From: Prevotella sp.
GTDB taxonomy: Bacteria; Bacteroidota; Bacteroidia; Bacteroidales; Bacteroidaceae
Direction of reading: 5' to 3'
NCBI GenBank assembly: GCA_016291085.1
Contig: JAEEVW010000003.1
Coordinates: 62,001 to 126,000 of the forward strand
DNA length: 64,000 nucleotides
In this document: positions 8,545 through 18,796 of the stretch, piece after piece
How positions within the stretch are numbered: the first letter of the stretch is position 1
How the letters are laid out: each line of letters begins with the position of its first letter
The notes under the pieces: model-generated
Database searches by the model: none
Told to the model about the DNA's origin: nothing
Seen by the model: only the letters and a program-made list of their open reading frames with translations
Made by a program: the position numbers and the translations under genes

Positions 8545-9924
8545 TTATTGCATATCGTAAACCACCTGCATCAGTTTCTTGCCAATCTCATCGGCAGCTT
8601 CCATCGTAGCTGCTTCGCTATATACGCGAATGATTGGCTCCGTATTCGACTTACGCAGATGAACCCAACGGTCGGGGAAGTCAATCTTGACACCATCAAT
8701 GTCGTTGACTTGTGCCGTAGGATCGTTAGCATACATTTCCTTCACCTTTACCAAGATGGCATCAACATCCGTATCAGGAGTCAGATCAATGCGGTTCTTG
8801 GCAATCTGATAGTCGGGGTACTTTTTGCGAAGCTCGCTGACCTTGCATCCCTTCTTGGCCAAAGAAGTCAGGAAGAGTGCAATGCCTACGAGGGCATCAC
8901 GCCCATAATGGCTCTCAGGATAGATGACGCCACCATTTCCTTCGCCACCAATGATAGCATTCACCTCTTTCATCTTGGTAGTGACATTGACTTCACCCAC
9001 AGCAGCAGCGGTATATTTGCCACCACGCTTTTCGGTGACATCACGTAAGGCACGTGTCGAACTGAGATTGCTCACCGTATTACCTGGCGTTTCCGACAGC
9101 ACATAGTCGGCTACGCTGACCAATGTGTATTCCTCACCAAACATTTTGCCATCCTCGCAGATGAAAGCCAAACGGTCAACGTCTGGGTCAACAACGATAC
9201 CCAGATTGTACTTTCCTGTGCGCATCTCATCCATGATACCCTGCAGATTCTTCTCCAAAGGCTCAGGATTATGGGCAAAATCGCCCGTCACCTGATCATT
9301 CAGAAACTTATAGCCTACACCCAGTCGTTCGAGCAGTTTGGGAAGGATGATGCCACCCACGCTGTTGATGCTGTCGACACAAACAGTGAAATGAGCCTTG
9401 CGAACCACTTCCGCATCAACCAATTTAAGGTCGAGCACTGACTGAATGTGACGGTCGTCGAAAGAATTGTCGACAATCACGTGACCCAGTTTATCAACTT
9501 CTGCATAGCAGAAATCCTCCTTTTCAGCCAGTTCCAGCACCTTCTGTCCGTCGGCAGCAGTCAGGAATTCTCCTTCGCTATTCAGCAACTTCAGCGCATT
9601 CCACTGACGCGGATTGTGAGAAGCCGTAATGATGATACCACCATCGGCACCGCTCATGCGTACTGCCAACTCCGTGGTAGGTGTGGTGGCATAACCAATG
9701 TCAATGACGTCGAAGCCCATACCCACCAAGGTACCACAAACTACGTCGCGCACCATTGGGCCAGAGATACGTCCATCGCGACCTACGACAATTTTTCCTG
9801 TCTTGCGGGGAATGAACATCGCATAGGCTGTTGTAAACTTGACGATATCCAACGGATTGAGGGTATCGCCAGTGCGTCCGCCAATAGTACCGCGGATGCC
9901 TGATATAGATTTAATCAGTGTCAT
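8545..9924 (-). CDS. glmM: Phosphoglucosamine mutase
   Basis: This 459-residue alpha-D-phosphohexomutase should convert glucosamine-6-phosphate to glucosamine-1-phosphate, a step towards UDP-GlcNAc and peptidoglycan. The active-site phosphoserine is S102 in TASHNP. The metal loop DPDVDR and the C-terminal phosphate loop RKSNTEPIIRVYSE are present. Length and N-terminus (SISGIRGTIGG) are typical of Bacteroidetes GlmM. It follows the DUF4827 lipoprotein gene by 33 bases and is probably co-transcribed with it. A phosphomannomutase activity cannot be excluded from sequence alone. Confidence 0.9.
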   Translation of the reverse strand: MTLIKSISGIRGTIGGRTGDTLNPLDIVKFTTAYAMFIPRKTGKIVVGRDGRISGPMVRDVVCGTLVGMGFDVIDIGYATTPTTELAVRMSGADGGIIITASHNPRQWNALKLLNSEGEFLTAADGQKVLELAEKEDFCYAEVDKLGHVIVDNSFDDRHIQSVLDLKLVDAEVVRKAHFTVCVDSINSVGGIILPKLLERLGVGYKFLNDQVTGDFAHNPEPLEKNLQGIMDEMRTGKYNLGIVVDPDVDRLAFICEDGKMFGEEYTLVSVADYVLSETPGNTVSNLSSTRALRDVTEKRGGKYTAAAVGEVNVTTKMKEVNAIIGGEGNGGVIYPESHYGRDALVGIALFLTSLAKKGCKVSELRKKYPDYQIAKNRIDLTPDTDVDAILVKVKEMYANDPTAQVNDIDGVKIDFPDRWVHLRKSNTEPIIRVYSEAATMEAADEIGKKLMQVVYDMQ

Positions 9925-9957
9925 ATTATCTTAATATTATTATTTCTTTGAGGAAAA

Positions 9958-10632
9958 TTACTTCGCCCTCACGTATGTAATCTCGTAATAACAGGGATAG
10001 ACGCTCGACGAAGCGTCAGCCGTTCCCTGCGAATGGGGTACGATAAGATTCACCCTGGCAATCTCGTCGTTTTCCGATTCCGGACGTCCGATATTGATGT
10101 AGTTCAGAGGAACGAGCCAGCCTCCAGGCACACTGGACGATGAACTGTGGTAAAGCATCATCAGGCCAGACACGAAAGACGCTGTAATCGTGGTACCTGT
10201 TCTCGACACATTCATCTTTTCATAATACTGCGAAGCATCGATAGTCTTACCTGTTGACTTATTATAAATGTAAAATGCCGGCAACAGATTGGACAGTAGT
10301 ACCGAGTCAGCAAGGATGTTGTACTCTGTAAAACGACATATGATACTAACAGACTTTTTCTCCTCCAACTTACTGCCACACCCTTTGCGCACAATCTGCA
10401 TATAGACACCAGTACGCGACATACGAACATATTGGTTCTGGGTGGTATCAGTGGTATAGCCCTGAGCCTCAAACTGGTTTTCGTCAATGACTCGGATATT
10501 CTTCTTTGAAATGAACTTTTCGATGGCATCACGCTCCTTTGCCTTCTTGTCACCATAAGTTTCGTAATCATCGCAACTCATGTAGAACAGGGCGCAAAGC
10601 ATCATCAAAATGGGATAAATCAGTCTCTTCAT
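9958..10632 (-). CDS. DUF4827 lipoprotein
   Basis: This 224-residue lipoprotein has the signal MKRLIYPILMMLCALFYMSC with the lipidated Cys followed by Asp-Asp, and matches my memory of the DUF4827 family, often considered related to FKBP-type folds. The start at 10632 is favoured over 10659 because it opens on the signal peptide and the TACCTTTG promoter box overlaps the upstream ATG. Its role is unknown. It is the first gene before glmM, an arrangement I associate with other Bacteroidales. Confidence 0.8.
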   Translation of the reverse strand: MKRLIYPILMMLCALFYMSCDDYETYGDKKAKERDAIEKFISKKNIRVIDENQFEAQGYTTDTTQNQYVRMSRTGVYMQIVRKGCGSKLEEKKSVSIICRFTEYNILADSVLLSNLLPAFYIYNKSTGKTIDASQYYEKMNVSRTGTTITASFVSGLMMLYHSSSSSVPGGWLVPLNYINIGRPESENDEIARVNLIVPHSQGTADASSSVYPCYYEITYVRAK

Positions 10633-10658
10633 TGCTGTCGTTATGCTAAATTCGGGCA

Positions 10659-10666
10659 CAAAGGTA
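10659..10666 (-). promoter_or_regulatory. -7 box for DUF4827-glmM
   Basis: TACCTTTG on the minus strand, 26 bases before the ATG at 10632. Confidence 0.7.
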
Positions 10667-10698
10667 CGAATAAAAAATGAAAAACGCTGATAATTAGA

Positions 10699-11733
10699 CT
10701 ACTTTAACTCCTCTTCAAAGGCTTGGAGTGCCTTTTTCACCACCTCGACAGCCTCATCGATGTTGCCATAGACACGTCCACCCGAGGCATTCAGATGTCC
10801 TCCGCCATTGAAGAACTGCTCCGCCACCTTGTTGCAGGGGAATGCGTCAACGGAGCGCAGACTAACCCATACCAGATTGTCGCGTTCGGTGTCTTCACGC
10901 AAGGAAATACTGAATTTGAGGCCTTTAATCTGTAGCGGCATATTAACCAGTCCTTCAGCGTCACCCTTGACAAAATGGAACTGTTTCTGGTCTGCACGCG
11001 TCAACGTGTAGTATGCGGCATGGCGTTTCTCGTCGACTACCAGACGGTTACACAGCACGAAACCCACCATACGCAGACGGTGCTCAGAGTAGTTGTGATA
11101 CACATTCCTGTAGATCTTGTCCTTGTTGATGTGCTTGGTCAGCAACTGGCTGATGATAAAGAACACATCGGGATCGTTGGAGTTAAACGTAAAACCTCCC
11201 GTATCAGTCATCATTCCACAATAGACAGGCACTGCGAAATGCTTACCCAACTCCTCGAAAAGTCCCAATTGCCAAACGACGCGGAACACCAGTTCACTCG
11301 CAGACGATGCCTCTGGGCGTGAAATGCAGAGCGTTGTATCGACATCCGGATTGGGGTGATGGTCAATGAGCACTTTCTTGGCAGGAGAGTTTTTTAGTGC
11401 CTCTTCCATCGTGTCCGTACGCGAAAGACTGTTGAAGTCCAGACAGAACACCAAGTCGGCAATCTTCAGCACGGTGTCGACAAAGTCCTTACGCTTATCA
11501 TAACGCACCACTTTCTCGGTATTGGGCAACCACTGCAAATAGTCAGGGAACATATCAGGCACCACCATCAGCGGCTCTTTGCCCATATGCTGCAACACGG
11601 CACCCCACCCTAACATGGAGCCCATTGCATCGCCGTCTGGATTCTGGTGACAACAAAGCACGATGCTCTCTGCTTCACCAATGAGGGAGCGCAGCTTGCT
11701 GCACTCCCCGTCTGTCATTATAGGATTCAACAT
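10699..11733 (-). CDS. DHH-family phosphoesterase (NrnA-like oligoribonuclease/PAP phosphatase)
   Basis: This 344-residue protein carries the DHH-family motifs: HQNPDGDAMGS near residue 28, the DHHPNPD motif in the middle, and the C-terminal DHHA1 signature GGGHLNASGG. Such enzymes degrade nano-RNAs and 3'-phosphoadenosine-5'-phosphate with Mn ions. I place the start at 11733, four bases after the stop of the upstream nucleotidyltransferase, instead of the longer frame from 11772, which would overlap that gene. The two genes appear to form an operon driven from 12679-12686. Confidence 0.9.
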   Translation of the reverse strand: MLNPIMTDGECSKLRSLIGEAESIVLCCHQNPDGDAMGSMLGWGAVLQHMGKEPLMVVPDMFPDYLQWLPNTEKVVRYDKRKDFVDTVLKIADLVFCLDFNSLSRTDTMEEALKNSPAKKVLIDHHPNPDVDTTLCISRPEASSASELVFRVVWQLGLFEELGKHFAVPVYCGMMTDTGGFTFNSNDPDVFFIISQLLTKHINKDKIYRNVYHNYSEHRLRMVGFVLCNRLVVDEKRHAAYYTLTRADQKQFHFVKGDAEGLVNMPLQIKGLKFSISLREDTERDNLVWVSLRSVDAFPCNKVAEQFFNGGGHLNASGGRVYGNIDEAVEVVKKALQAFEEELK

Positions 11734-11737
11734 CTGT

Positions 11738-12649
11738 TTAGAACAATTTGTTGGGATAGACGCCCTCGTCAACGAGTTTCTGAATACGAGCTACCGTTTC
11801 ATCGCGGTCAGCAGCGTAGGTTACGCCAAACCACTTACTGGTTGTATCGAGTACCTCACAGGTTGCCGTTCCGTCGTTAATCAACTTATTGACCATCAGC
11901 GGGATAAAGAACTCAGCCTTCAGGTTCTCCATGTTCTTCGGGTCGCTTAGGAACTCCTTGAAGTATTCCTCAGAGTACTCGAAATAGTCGGGAGTGAAGC
12001 CCCAGACGTTCATCGATACGGGGGCATTCTCCTCCAGAGCCTGCCACTCACCCTGCTCGTCCTTATACTTGATGACGCCGTCCATACGCAAAATCTCCGT
12101 ACGCTCTACAACATCCGTCAAGTGACGTTTGTCATCATAAGCACAGACGCCACGAGCCACACTTCCGTTTTCGCTCAGCGTATTGCAAACACGGAAACCC
12201 ACCATCGCATACTGATTCTTGGCACCCTCGGGCAGATTGCTCAGGAACTTGCCAATCTGCATGAAACAGTCGCGACCATAGAAGTCGTCACAATTGATAA
12301 CGCAGAACGGCTCCTTGATGATGTCCTTACCCATCAGCACGGCATGGTTGGTACCCCAGGGCTTCTGACGGCCTTCAGGCACACTGAAGCCTTCGGGCAG
12401 CGCGTCAAGAGCCTGAAAGCACAGCTCACACTGCACCTTACCCTCATACTTTGACAGGATCTGCGTGCGGAACTGCTCCTCGAAATCCTTACGGATGACC
12501 CACACAATCTTGCCGAAGCCTGCCTGAATGGCGTCATAAATACTATAGTCCATAATGGTCTCACCATTGGGGCCCAGACCGTCGAGCTGCTTCAAGCCAC
12601 CATAGCGGCTTCCCATACCTGCAGCTAAAAGGAATAATGTTGGTTTCAT
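11738..12649 (-). CDS. Sugar-phosphate nucleotidyltransferase family protein
   Basis: This 303-residue protein has the nucleotidyltransferase N-terminus (LFLLAAGMGSRYGGLKQLD, a variant of the GxGxRxxPxTxxxPK loop) and the metal-binding Asp pair in INCDDFYG. Related proteins make NDP-sugars, but the variant loop (GMGSRYGGLKQ) is typical of a Bacteroidetes group annotated only as nucleotidyltransferase, so the sugar is not known. It is the first gene of a two-gene operon with the NrnA-like gene. Confidence 0.85.
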   Translation of the reverse strand: MKPTLFLLAAGMGSRYGGLKQLDGLGPNGETIMDYSIYDAIQAGFGKIVWVIRKDFEEQFRTQILSKYEGKVQCELCFQALDALPEGFSVPEGRQKPWGTNHAVLMGKDIIKEPFCVINCDDFYGRDCFMQIGKFLSNLPEGAKNQYAMVGFRVCNTLSENGSVARGVCAYDDKRHLTDVVERTEILRMDGVIKYKDEQGEWQALEENAPVSMNVWGFTPDYFEYSEEYFKEFLSDPKNMENLKAEFFIPLMVNKLINDGTATCEVLDTTSKWFGVTYAADRDETVARIQKLVDEGVYPNKLF

Positions 12650-12678
12650 TTCGTATCGTTTTTGTTTGTAACTGTCTG

Positions 12679-12686
12679 CAAAGGTA
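12679..12686 (-). promoter_or_regulatory. -7 box for the nucleotidyltransferase-nrnA operon
   Basis: TACCTTTG on the minus strand, 29 bases before the ATG at 12649. Confidence 0.7.
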
Positions 12687-12725
12687 ACACTTTTTCCCGA
12701 TACATTACAATAACGAAAAACTTTT

Positions 12726-14684
12726 TTAACATTTCAATGCCCGCATGGCATTCAGTACAGCCAATACCGTCACACCCACGTCGGCAAATACAGCAAACCA
12801 CATCGTGGCCACTCCCAAGGCCGCCAGCACCAGTACTGCCAACTTGATGCCAATGGCGAACCACACATTCTGACGGGCAATAGCCAGTGTGCGTCTGGCC
12901 ACACGCATAGCCAATGCCACCTTAGAGGGATGGTCGTCCATGAGTACCACATCAGCGGCCTCAATGGCAGCATCACTACCTAAGCCACCCATCGCAATTC
13001 CGACGTCAGCACGTGCCAACACAGGAGCATCGTTGATGCCGTCACCCACAAAGGCCACACTGTGTTGCTCAGAAGCGTTCAGATATTTTTCCACGTGCTC
13101 CACCTTGTCGCCTGGCAACAGTTCTGCATACCATTCGTCGATACCCAGCTGCTTTGCGACATGTGCACCCACCTCCTGGCGGTCACCCGTCAGCATCACG
13201 GTATGACGGACACCCAATGCCTTCAGCTGAGCAATAGCCTCCCGACTGTCCTCCTTCACCTTGTCACTGATGACGATATGTCCTGCATATTGTCCGTCAA
13301 TAGCCACGTGGATAATAGTCCCGGCGTGACTGCAATCGTGCCACTGGGCTCCGACGGCATCCATCAGTTTCGTATTACCTACGCAGACTATCATCTCTCC
13401 CACCTTAGCTCTGATACCCTGTCCTGCTATCTCCTGAACGTCAGTCACTATACAACCGTCTGTAGCCTCATCTGGGAATGCATCACGTAGGGCAGCACCA
13501 ATGGGATGGGTAGTGTAGTGTTCCACATGGGCCGCCAGATGCAACAGTTGGTGCTCGTCGAAACGATCCGGGTGGATAGCCTCTACGGCAAACTGGCCGT
13601 GTGTCAGCGTACCTGTCTTGTCAAACACTACGGTATCGATTTTCGACAACACATCCATATAGTTGGCACCCTTGATAAGGATACCGCGACGCGACGCCCC
13701 GCCAATACCGCCAAAGAATGTCAGCGGCACACTCAACACCAGCGCACAGGGGCACGACACGACGAGGAACATCAGCGCTCGGTAGAGCCATGTAGCAAAG
13801 TTACCTCCAAAGCAGACAGGAACCACAGCCAACAAGAGGGCCGCCACCACCACAATAGGCGTATAGATACGGGCAAATTTGGTGATGAAGCTCTCACTCT
13901 GCGATTTATGTTCGCCAGCATCCTCAACCAAACGGATTATCTTTGAGACAGTACTCTCGCCAAAACTCTTGGTAGTCCGTACTCGTAATACACCCGACAG
14001 ATTGACACAGCCCGACACCACCTCGTCGCCAGTCTCTACCGAACGAGGTACCGTTTCCCCCGTCAGGGCGATGGTGTTCAACTCACTGTTACCCTCGACG
14101 ACAACACCGTCCAAAGGTATTTTTTCGCCTACACGTACCAAGATGGTCGCACCCACCGTCACGTCTTCTGGACGGACGTCATTCACTTCCGTGCTCTCAC
14201 TTACGACGTGAGCCACATCGGGGCGTATATTCATCAGATGCGAGATGCTTTCCCTGCTCTTGCCCTCTGCATAACCCTCGAAGAGTTCACCCACTTGGAA
14301 GAACAGCATCACAAAGACGGCCTCGGGGAATTCGTGCTCAGCACCAGGCAGAAATCCAATTCCCAGTGCTCCCAGCGTGGCGATGGCCATCAGGAAGTGC
14401 TCGTTGAAGGCCTCGCCCTCCATCAGCCCCTCGACGGCTTCCCTCAGCGTGCCCCAGCCCACAATCAGGTAGGGTACCAGATAAATCAACAGCAGTTGCC
14501 ACATGGGCAACACAAAGGTATGCTCTATAGCGACGGCTACTGCCAACAGCGCCGCAGCCGCCAAAATGGTGATTAACTGTCCACGCGGGCTTTCTTCGTG
14601 ATGATGCTCGTGGTCGTGATGGTGTTCATGCTCGTGATGATGTTCACTACAACTACACTCGTGATGATGATGTTCATGTGCCAT
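12726..14684 (-). CDS. Zn/Cd/Pb-type P1B ATPase
   Basis: This 652-residue membrane protein exports heavy-metal ions using ATP. It shows the SCPCALV metal-binding transmembrane motif, the phosphorylation motif DKTGTLT (Asp about 355), the HP motif (THPIGAAL), TGDR and the [20 protein letters not shown] hinge. The N-terminus is a His-rich tail with about twenty His in the first 31 residues ([20 protein letters not shown]) in place of a classical HMA domain, which suggests Zn or a similar ion. No ArsR or MerR regulator is adjacent. Transcription should start from TACCTTTG at 14714-14721. Confidence 0.93.
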   Translation of the reverse strand: MAHEHHHHECSCSEHHHEHEHHHDHEHHHEESPRGQLITILAAAALLAVAVAIEHTFVLPMWQLLLIYLVPYLIVGWGTLREAVEGLMEGEAFNEHFLMAIATLGALGIGFLPGAEHEFPEAVFVMLFFQVGELFEGYAEGKSRESISHLMNIRPDVAHVVSESTEVNDVRPEDVTVGATILVRVGEKIPLDGVVVEGNSELNTIALTGETVPRSVETGDEVVSGCVNLSGVLRVRTTKSFGESTVSKIIRLVEDAGEHKSQSESFITKFARIYTPIVVVAALLLAVVPVCFGGNFATWLYRALMFLVVSCPCALVLSVPLTFFGGIGGASRRGILIKGANYMDVLSKIDTVVFDKTGTLTHGQFAVEAIHPDRFDEHQLLHLAAHVEHYTTHPIGAALRDAFPDEATDGCIVTDVQEIAGQGIRAKVGEMIVCVGNTKLMDAVGAQWHDCSHAGTIIHVAIDGQYAGHIVISDKVKEDSREAIAQLKALGVRHTVMLTGDRQEVGAHVAKQLGIDEWYAELLPGDKVEHVEKYLNASEQHSVAFVGDGINDAPVLARADVGIAMGGLGSDAAIEAADVVLMDDHPSKVALAMRVARRTLAIARQNVWFAIGIKLAVLVLAALGVATMWFAVFADVGVTVLAVLNAMRALKC

Positions 14685-14713
14685 ATTTTTATCTTTCTTT
14701 TTGTTTCACGCTG

Positions 14714-14721
14714 CAAAGGTA
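14714..14721 (-). promoter_or_regulatory. -7 box of the P-type ATPase gene
   Basis: TACCTTTG on the minus strand, 29 bases before the ATG at 14684. The rest of the divergent gap 14685-14962 shows no gene. Confidence 0.7.
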
Positions 14722-14933
14722 CGGCAAATAGCTTGCAACTTGGTTGCAAACTCACTTCTTACCGCTTACATCTTACCTCTATTTTATATATATTAATGTA
14801 CGCGCGAGAAAAATTTCCCCTTAACGATGGTGTTTTGAAGTTTTTTTTGTAACTTTGGCTTTGCCGAACTTACTTAGCACTCGGAAATGAAAAGAAAAGT
14901 TAACTTTTCTTTTGCATTTCGCTCGTTTTTTCG

Positions 14934-14941
14934 TAACTTTG
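14934..14941 (+). promoter_or_regulatory. -7 box of the nucleoside kinase gene
   Basis: TAACTTTG, 21 bases before the ATG at 14963. Confidence 0.7.
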
Positions 14942-14962
14942 CAACCACTAAAATCCATCGAT

Positions 14963-16642
14963 ATGCTACAAATACGCTGCAAGAACAACAACGTGACCAA
15001 GAGTTTCCCTGAGGGTTGCCCGCTCATAGACGTCTATCAGGAGTTCCAAAACGACATTCAGTTGCCCTTCCCTGTCATCAGTGCCAAAGTCAACAACGTG
15101 TCGCAGGGCCTCAAGTTCCGACTCTATCAAAATCGCGACGTCGAATTCCTCGATGCCCGTGCAGGATCTGGGCACCGCGTCTATGTCCGCTCGCTGAGTT
15201 TCGTACTCTACAAAGCCACACAGGACGTATTCCCTGGCTCCAAACTGTTTATCGAGCACTCGCTGTGTCGCGGGTATTATTGTAACTTCAAAAAGAAAGG
15301 CCTTGAACCACTCACTGACTCCGATGTCGACCAGATTCGTCAGCGTATGAAGGAGATTATCGACCTCGATATGCCGTTCCGTCGTACGGAGGCCACCAAC
15401 GAGGAGGCCATCCGTGTATTTACGGAGCGTGGCTTTACGGACAAGGTGAAGCTATTGGAAACCAGTGGTCAGATCTATAGTGACTATTACACACTGGGCG
15501 ACACTGTCGACTACTATTACGGTCCACTGGTACCCAGTGCCGGCTATCTGAAGGTGTGGGGACTGGAACGCTACGAACAAGGACTGTTGCTTCGTGTGCC
15601 TGACTGGAACAATCCTCTGAAACTGGCTGAGAAGGCAGACCAGCCCAAGACCTACGAGATGTTTGCTGAAAAGACCCGCTGGGATATCATCATGCGTCTG
15701 TCGAATGCTGGCGACGTCAATCGTGCCGTCCAGCGCGGCTATGCCTCCGAACTCATTCAGGTCAGCGAAGCCTTGCAGGAAAAGAAAATCGTACAGATTG
15801 CTGAGGAAATCGACCGTCGTTTCCACCGCAAAAAGGACCCCGTGCGCATAGTGCTCATCACCGGACCGTCGAGTTCAGGAAAGACGACCTTCTGCAAACG
15901 CCTGAGCGTCCAGCTGCTGGCTTGCGGGCTGCGTCCCCTGTCATTCTCTACGGACGACTATTTCGTCAACCGCGTGGATACGCCCAAACTGCCTAATGGC
16001 GACTACGATTTCGACAATATCGAAACCGTTGAGTACTCGTTGCTCGAAGACCATCTGCAGCGTCTCATGCAGGGCGAGAAGGTGGAGATACCAGAGTACA
16101 ACTTCGTGACTGGCAAGCGCGAATGGAACGGCAAGAAACTGAAGCTGGCTGGCGATACGGTACTGATCATCGAGGGCATCCACGCCCTGAATCCTTTGCT
16201 GACGAAGAAGATTTCCGACAAGGTAAAGTACAAAATCTATATCTCGGCCCTGACCAGTATTTCGCTCGACGACCACAACTGGATTCCCGTTCGCGACAAC
16301 CGTCTGCTGCGACGCATCATCCGCGACTACAACAAAGGCGCCTTCACAGCCCGCCAGACCATAGCCCAGTGGAAGAACGTACTGGACGCAGAGGAGCAGT
16401 GGATATTCCCGTTCCAGGAGACTGCCGATGTCATGTTCAACTCGGCGCTGAACATCGAGTTTGCCGTCTTGCGCACCCATGCAGAGCTCATTCTCTCGCA
16501 GGTTCCCAAGAACTGTCCTGAATACGGTGAGGCCCACCGTCTGCTGAAATTCATCCGTTTCTTCCTGCCTGTGAGCGACAAAGAAATACCTCCCACGAGC
16601 ATCATGCGAGAGTTCGTAGGAGGCAGTTCCTTCAAATATTGA
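14963..16642 (+). CDS. Nucleoside (uridine-type) kinase with TGS/ThrRS-like N-terminus
   Basis: This 559-residue protein joins an N-terminal TGS-like domain (residues about 1-60; VTKSFPEG, LIDVYQEF) and a second domain resembling the editing region of threonyl-tRNA synthetase (about 60-230; DVFPGSKLFIEHSLCRGYY) to a C-terminal phosphoribulokinase/uridine kinase domain. The P-loop GPSSSGKTTFCKRL is near residue 300, followed by STDDYFVNR and IIEGIHALNP. The family phosphorylates nucleosides; what the synthetase-like part senses is not known. The start at 14963 is used because the -7 box lies between it and the longer frame from 14912. Confidence 0.88.
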   Translation: MLQIRCKNNNVTKSFPEGCPLIDVYQEFQNDIQLPFPVISAKVNNVSQGLKFRLYQNRDVEFLDARAGSGHRVYVRSLSFVLYKATQDVFPGSKLFIEHSLCRGYYCNFKKKGLEPLTDSDVDQIRQRMKEIIDLDMPFRRTEATNEEAIRVFTERGFTDKVKLLETSGQIYSDYYTLGDTVDYYYGPLVPSAGYLKVWGLERYEQGLLLRVPDWNNPLKLAEKADQPKTYEMFAEKTRWDIIMRLSNAGDVNRAVQRGYASELIQVSEALQEKKIVQIAEEIDRRFHRKKDPVRIVLITGPSSSGKTTFCKRLSVQLLACGLRPLSFSTDDYFVNRVDTPKLPNGDYDFDNIETVEYSLLEDHLQRLMQGEKVEIPEYNFVTGKREWNGKKLKLAGDTVLIIEGIHALNPLLTKKISDKVKYKIYISALTSISLDDHNWIPVRDNRLLRRIIRDYNKGAFTARQTIAQWKNVLDAEEQWIFPFQETADVMFNSALNIEFAVLRTHAELILSQVPKNCPEYGEAHRLLKFIRFFLPVSDKEIPPTSIMREFVGGSSFKY

Positions 16643-16651
16643 ACAAGGACG

Positions 16652-17629
16652 TTACTTGAACAGCGAGTACTCTGGCACTTCCCATGCCAGGGCTGCTGCT
16701 CCCAGCACGTCGCGTTCGCGGTTGTCCATTCTCGATACTACAATCTTGATTTTTCCGCGCATATTGGGGAACACGTGCTCCTCGAATGACTCACGGCATG
16801 AATTCAACAGGAATCGTCCTGCGTGCGAGATACCTCCCGTCAGGATAATGGCTTGTGGATCAATCAAACTAGCATAGTTTGCCAGTCCAAGGCCCAATAT
16901 ATAGCCTGTTTTACGGAACGTCTCAATAGCCATCGCGTCGCCCTTCTCACAACATTCATAGATGGCCTTTGATGTCAGTTTCTCTATGTCGCGCATTAAC
17001 GACGGCTCATCCGACTCCAGCATCAGGTCCTTTGCTGTGCGCACAATACCGTTGGCACCCACATACGACTCCAAACAGCCTCTTTTGCCACAGCCGCACT
17101 CGCGTCCACCGTCGACAATACAGCAATGTCCGAACTCACCAGCAAATCCCTCTGTTCCTGTATGCTCACGTCCCTGCGAGAAGAAACAGCTGCCCACACC
17201 GATTCCCAGACTGATGATCATGAAGTCCTTCATGCCGTGTGCCGAACCATAGGTGTATTCACCCAATGCTGACACGTGGGCGTCATTGCCCACAGCGACA
17301 GCCATTCCCATGCGGTCACGCACCAATGCTGCCAAAGGTATCTCTCCCTTCCATTGCAGGTTGGCTGCATTGGTAATGCAACCGGTAACAGAACTTACAC
17401 TCGGCGCACTGATACCTATCGAGCGTACCTTCTCGTAACCTCCGTTAGCCTCCATCATTTCGTACAGTCGATCCGACAACACCGTCACATACTCGTTAGC
17501 GTCGGCATAGTCAGACGTCACGAAACTGTCCTCTGCAAGAATGTTTCCTCGGATGTCGACAATGGCATAAGTCGTACGCTCGATACTGATGTCGACACCA
17601 ATGACCTTACTTTTTACTTCCTCTTCCAT
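16652..17629 (-). CDS. ROK-family sugar kinase (copy 1)
   Basis: This 325-residue ROK protein has an ASKHA N-terminal phosphate motif (VIGVDISIERTTYAIVD), the catalytic-Asp motif GNDAH, a glycine-rich SLGIGVGS loop and the Zn-binding cluster (GHCC...CGCGKRGCLE). It has no N-terminal helix-turn-helix, so a glucokinase-type enzyme is more likely than a NagC-type regulator. It is preceded 44 bases upstream by a paralogue with the same architecture and nearly the same last residues (EYSLFK). Stop codons of this gene and the nucleoside kinase gene are nine bases apart, tail to tail. Confidence 0.9.
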   Translation of the reverse strand: MEEEVKSKVIGVDISIERTTYAIVDIRGNILAEDSFVTSDYADANEYVTVLSDRLYEMMEANGGYEKVRSIGISAPSVSSVTGCITNAANLQWKGEIPLAALVRDRMGMAVAVGNDAHVSALGEYTYGSAHGMKDFMIISLGIGVGSCFFSQGREHTGTEGFAGEFGHCCIVDGGRECGCGKRGCLESYVGANGIVRTAKDLMLESDEPSLMRDIEKLTSKAIYECCEKGDAMAIETFRKTGYILGLGLANYASLIDPQAIILTGGISHAGRFLLNSCRESFEEHVFPNMRGKIKIVVSRMDNRERDVLGAAALAWEVPEYSLFK

Positions 17630-17673
17630 AACAGTAATGATAGTTCAATATATGTATAGTTAATAAATCCTAG

Positions 17674-18669
17674 TTACTTGAACAGCGAGTATTCCTTTAC
17701 GTTCCATGCCAACACGCTGGCACCCAGCAGGTTTGCCTCGCGCTCATCGAACTGAGAGGGCAGGAACTTCACCTTACCCTGTATATTATGGAACACGTGC
17801 GAGTTGAAACTCTCCCAAGCAGGATCCAACAGCCAATCGCCGGCATGTGCAACACTGCCTGTAAAGATAAATGCCTCAGGATTGATGATGCTCGCATAGT
17901 TCGCCAACCCGATACCCAGCATTTCGCCAGTACGCCGCATGGTCTCAATGGCCAGTTCATCACCCATCTCACAGAACGAGGTAATGAGATCCGCTGTTAG
18001 CGCCTCCGTCAGACGCATCTTCGATGGTTCTGTGCGCTCGGCCATCACTTCCTGCGCCGTCTGCAGAATACCCTTCTTTGAACAATACATCTCCAAACAT
18101 CCCTCGTTGCCGCATCCACATAGTCTGCCGTTATGTTTGGCACAACTGTGGCCTATCTCACCGGCAAAGCCGTCGCGTCCGGCATAGTACTGTCCGTTGA
18201 TGAAAATACTGCTGCCAACGCCACCGCCCAATGTCAACAACACGAAATCCTTCATGCCATGAGCCACGCCAAATGCCAACTCGCCCAAACCACGGGCATG
18301 GGCGTTATTGCCCAGCGCAACAGCCATTCCCAACCTGTCGCGTATCATAGCAGCCAGAGGTACTACACCCTTCCAAGGCAGGTTGGGGGCATTCTCAATG
18401 CAGCCCGACATGAAGTTTGAACTCGGACAGCATACACCCAGCGAACGAATGCTTTCGTAGCCTCCGTTGGCCTCGACAAGACTCAGCACATGCTCACTCA
18501 GCACCGACGTGAAGTCGCCAATGTTAGGATTTGTTCCCGTGGCAAACTCTTCACGCGCCAAAATATCCCCCCTGACATCGATTACGGCCAGAGTGGTGGT
18601 TTCAATCTGTATGTCTACGCCTACTACGCGGGTCTTGATGGATTCGTGTGTCATATTGTTTGAAGTCAT
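17674..18669 (-). CDS. ROK-family protein (copy 2), catalytic Asp replaced
   Basis: This 331-residue ROK protein is a tandem paralogue of the next gene. It keeps the phosphate-binding N-terminus (VVGVDIQIETTTLAVID), the GGGVGS loop and the Zn cluster (GHSC...CGCGNEGCLE). The ROK motif that normally reads NDA, where Asp acts as the catalytic base, reads GNNAH here (AAT AAC GCC), while copy 1 reads GNDAH. It may therefore bind sugar without phosphorylating it. No DNA-binding domain is present. An alternative start at the internal Met six would shorten it slightly. Confidence 0.88.
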   Translation of the reverse strand: MTSNNMTHESIKTRVVGVDIQIETTTLAVIDVRGDILAREEFATGTNPNIGDFTSVLSEHVLSLVEANGGYESIRSLGVCCPSSNFMSGCIENAPNLPWKGVVPLAAMIRDRLGMAVALGNNAHARGLGELAFGVAHGMKDFVLLTLGGGVGSSIFINGQYYAGRDGFAGEIGHSCAKHNGRLCGCGNEGCLEMYCSKKGILQTAQEVMAERTEPSKMRLTEALTADLITSFCEMGDELAIETMRRTGEMLGIGLANYASIINPEAFIFTGSVAHAGDWLLDPAWESFNSHVFHNIQGKVKFLPSQFDEREANLLGASVLAWNVKEYSLFK

Positions 18670-18683
18670 TGTGTTTTATGCTA

Positions 18684-18691
18684 CAAAATTA
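18684..18691 (-). promoter_or_regulatory. -7 box of the ROK pair
   Basis: TAATTTTG on the minus strand, 14 bases before the ATG at 18669, with a TTTG element about 20 bases further upstream. Confidence 0.65.
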
Positions 18692-18796
18692 GTCATTATT
18701 CTTGAAACTACCAAATTTTTGTCAAGAAATTAGCAATTATTTAATGTCAAAAGTAAATATTTCCTAATTTCTAATTCCTAATTCCATATTTCTTCG

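Noticed and set aside
16652..18669. NagC-type ROK repressors
   Set aside because: Neither protein has an N-terminal helix-turn-helix domain.
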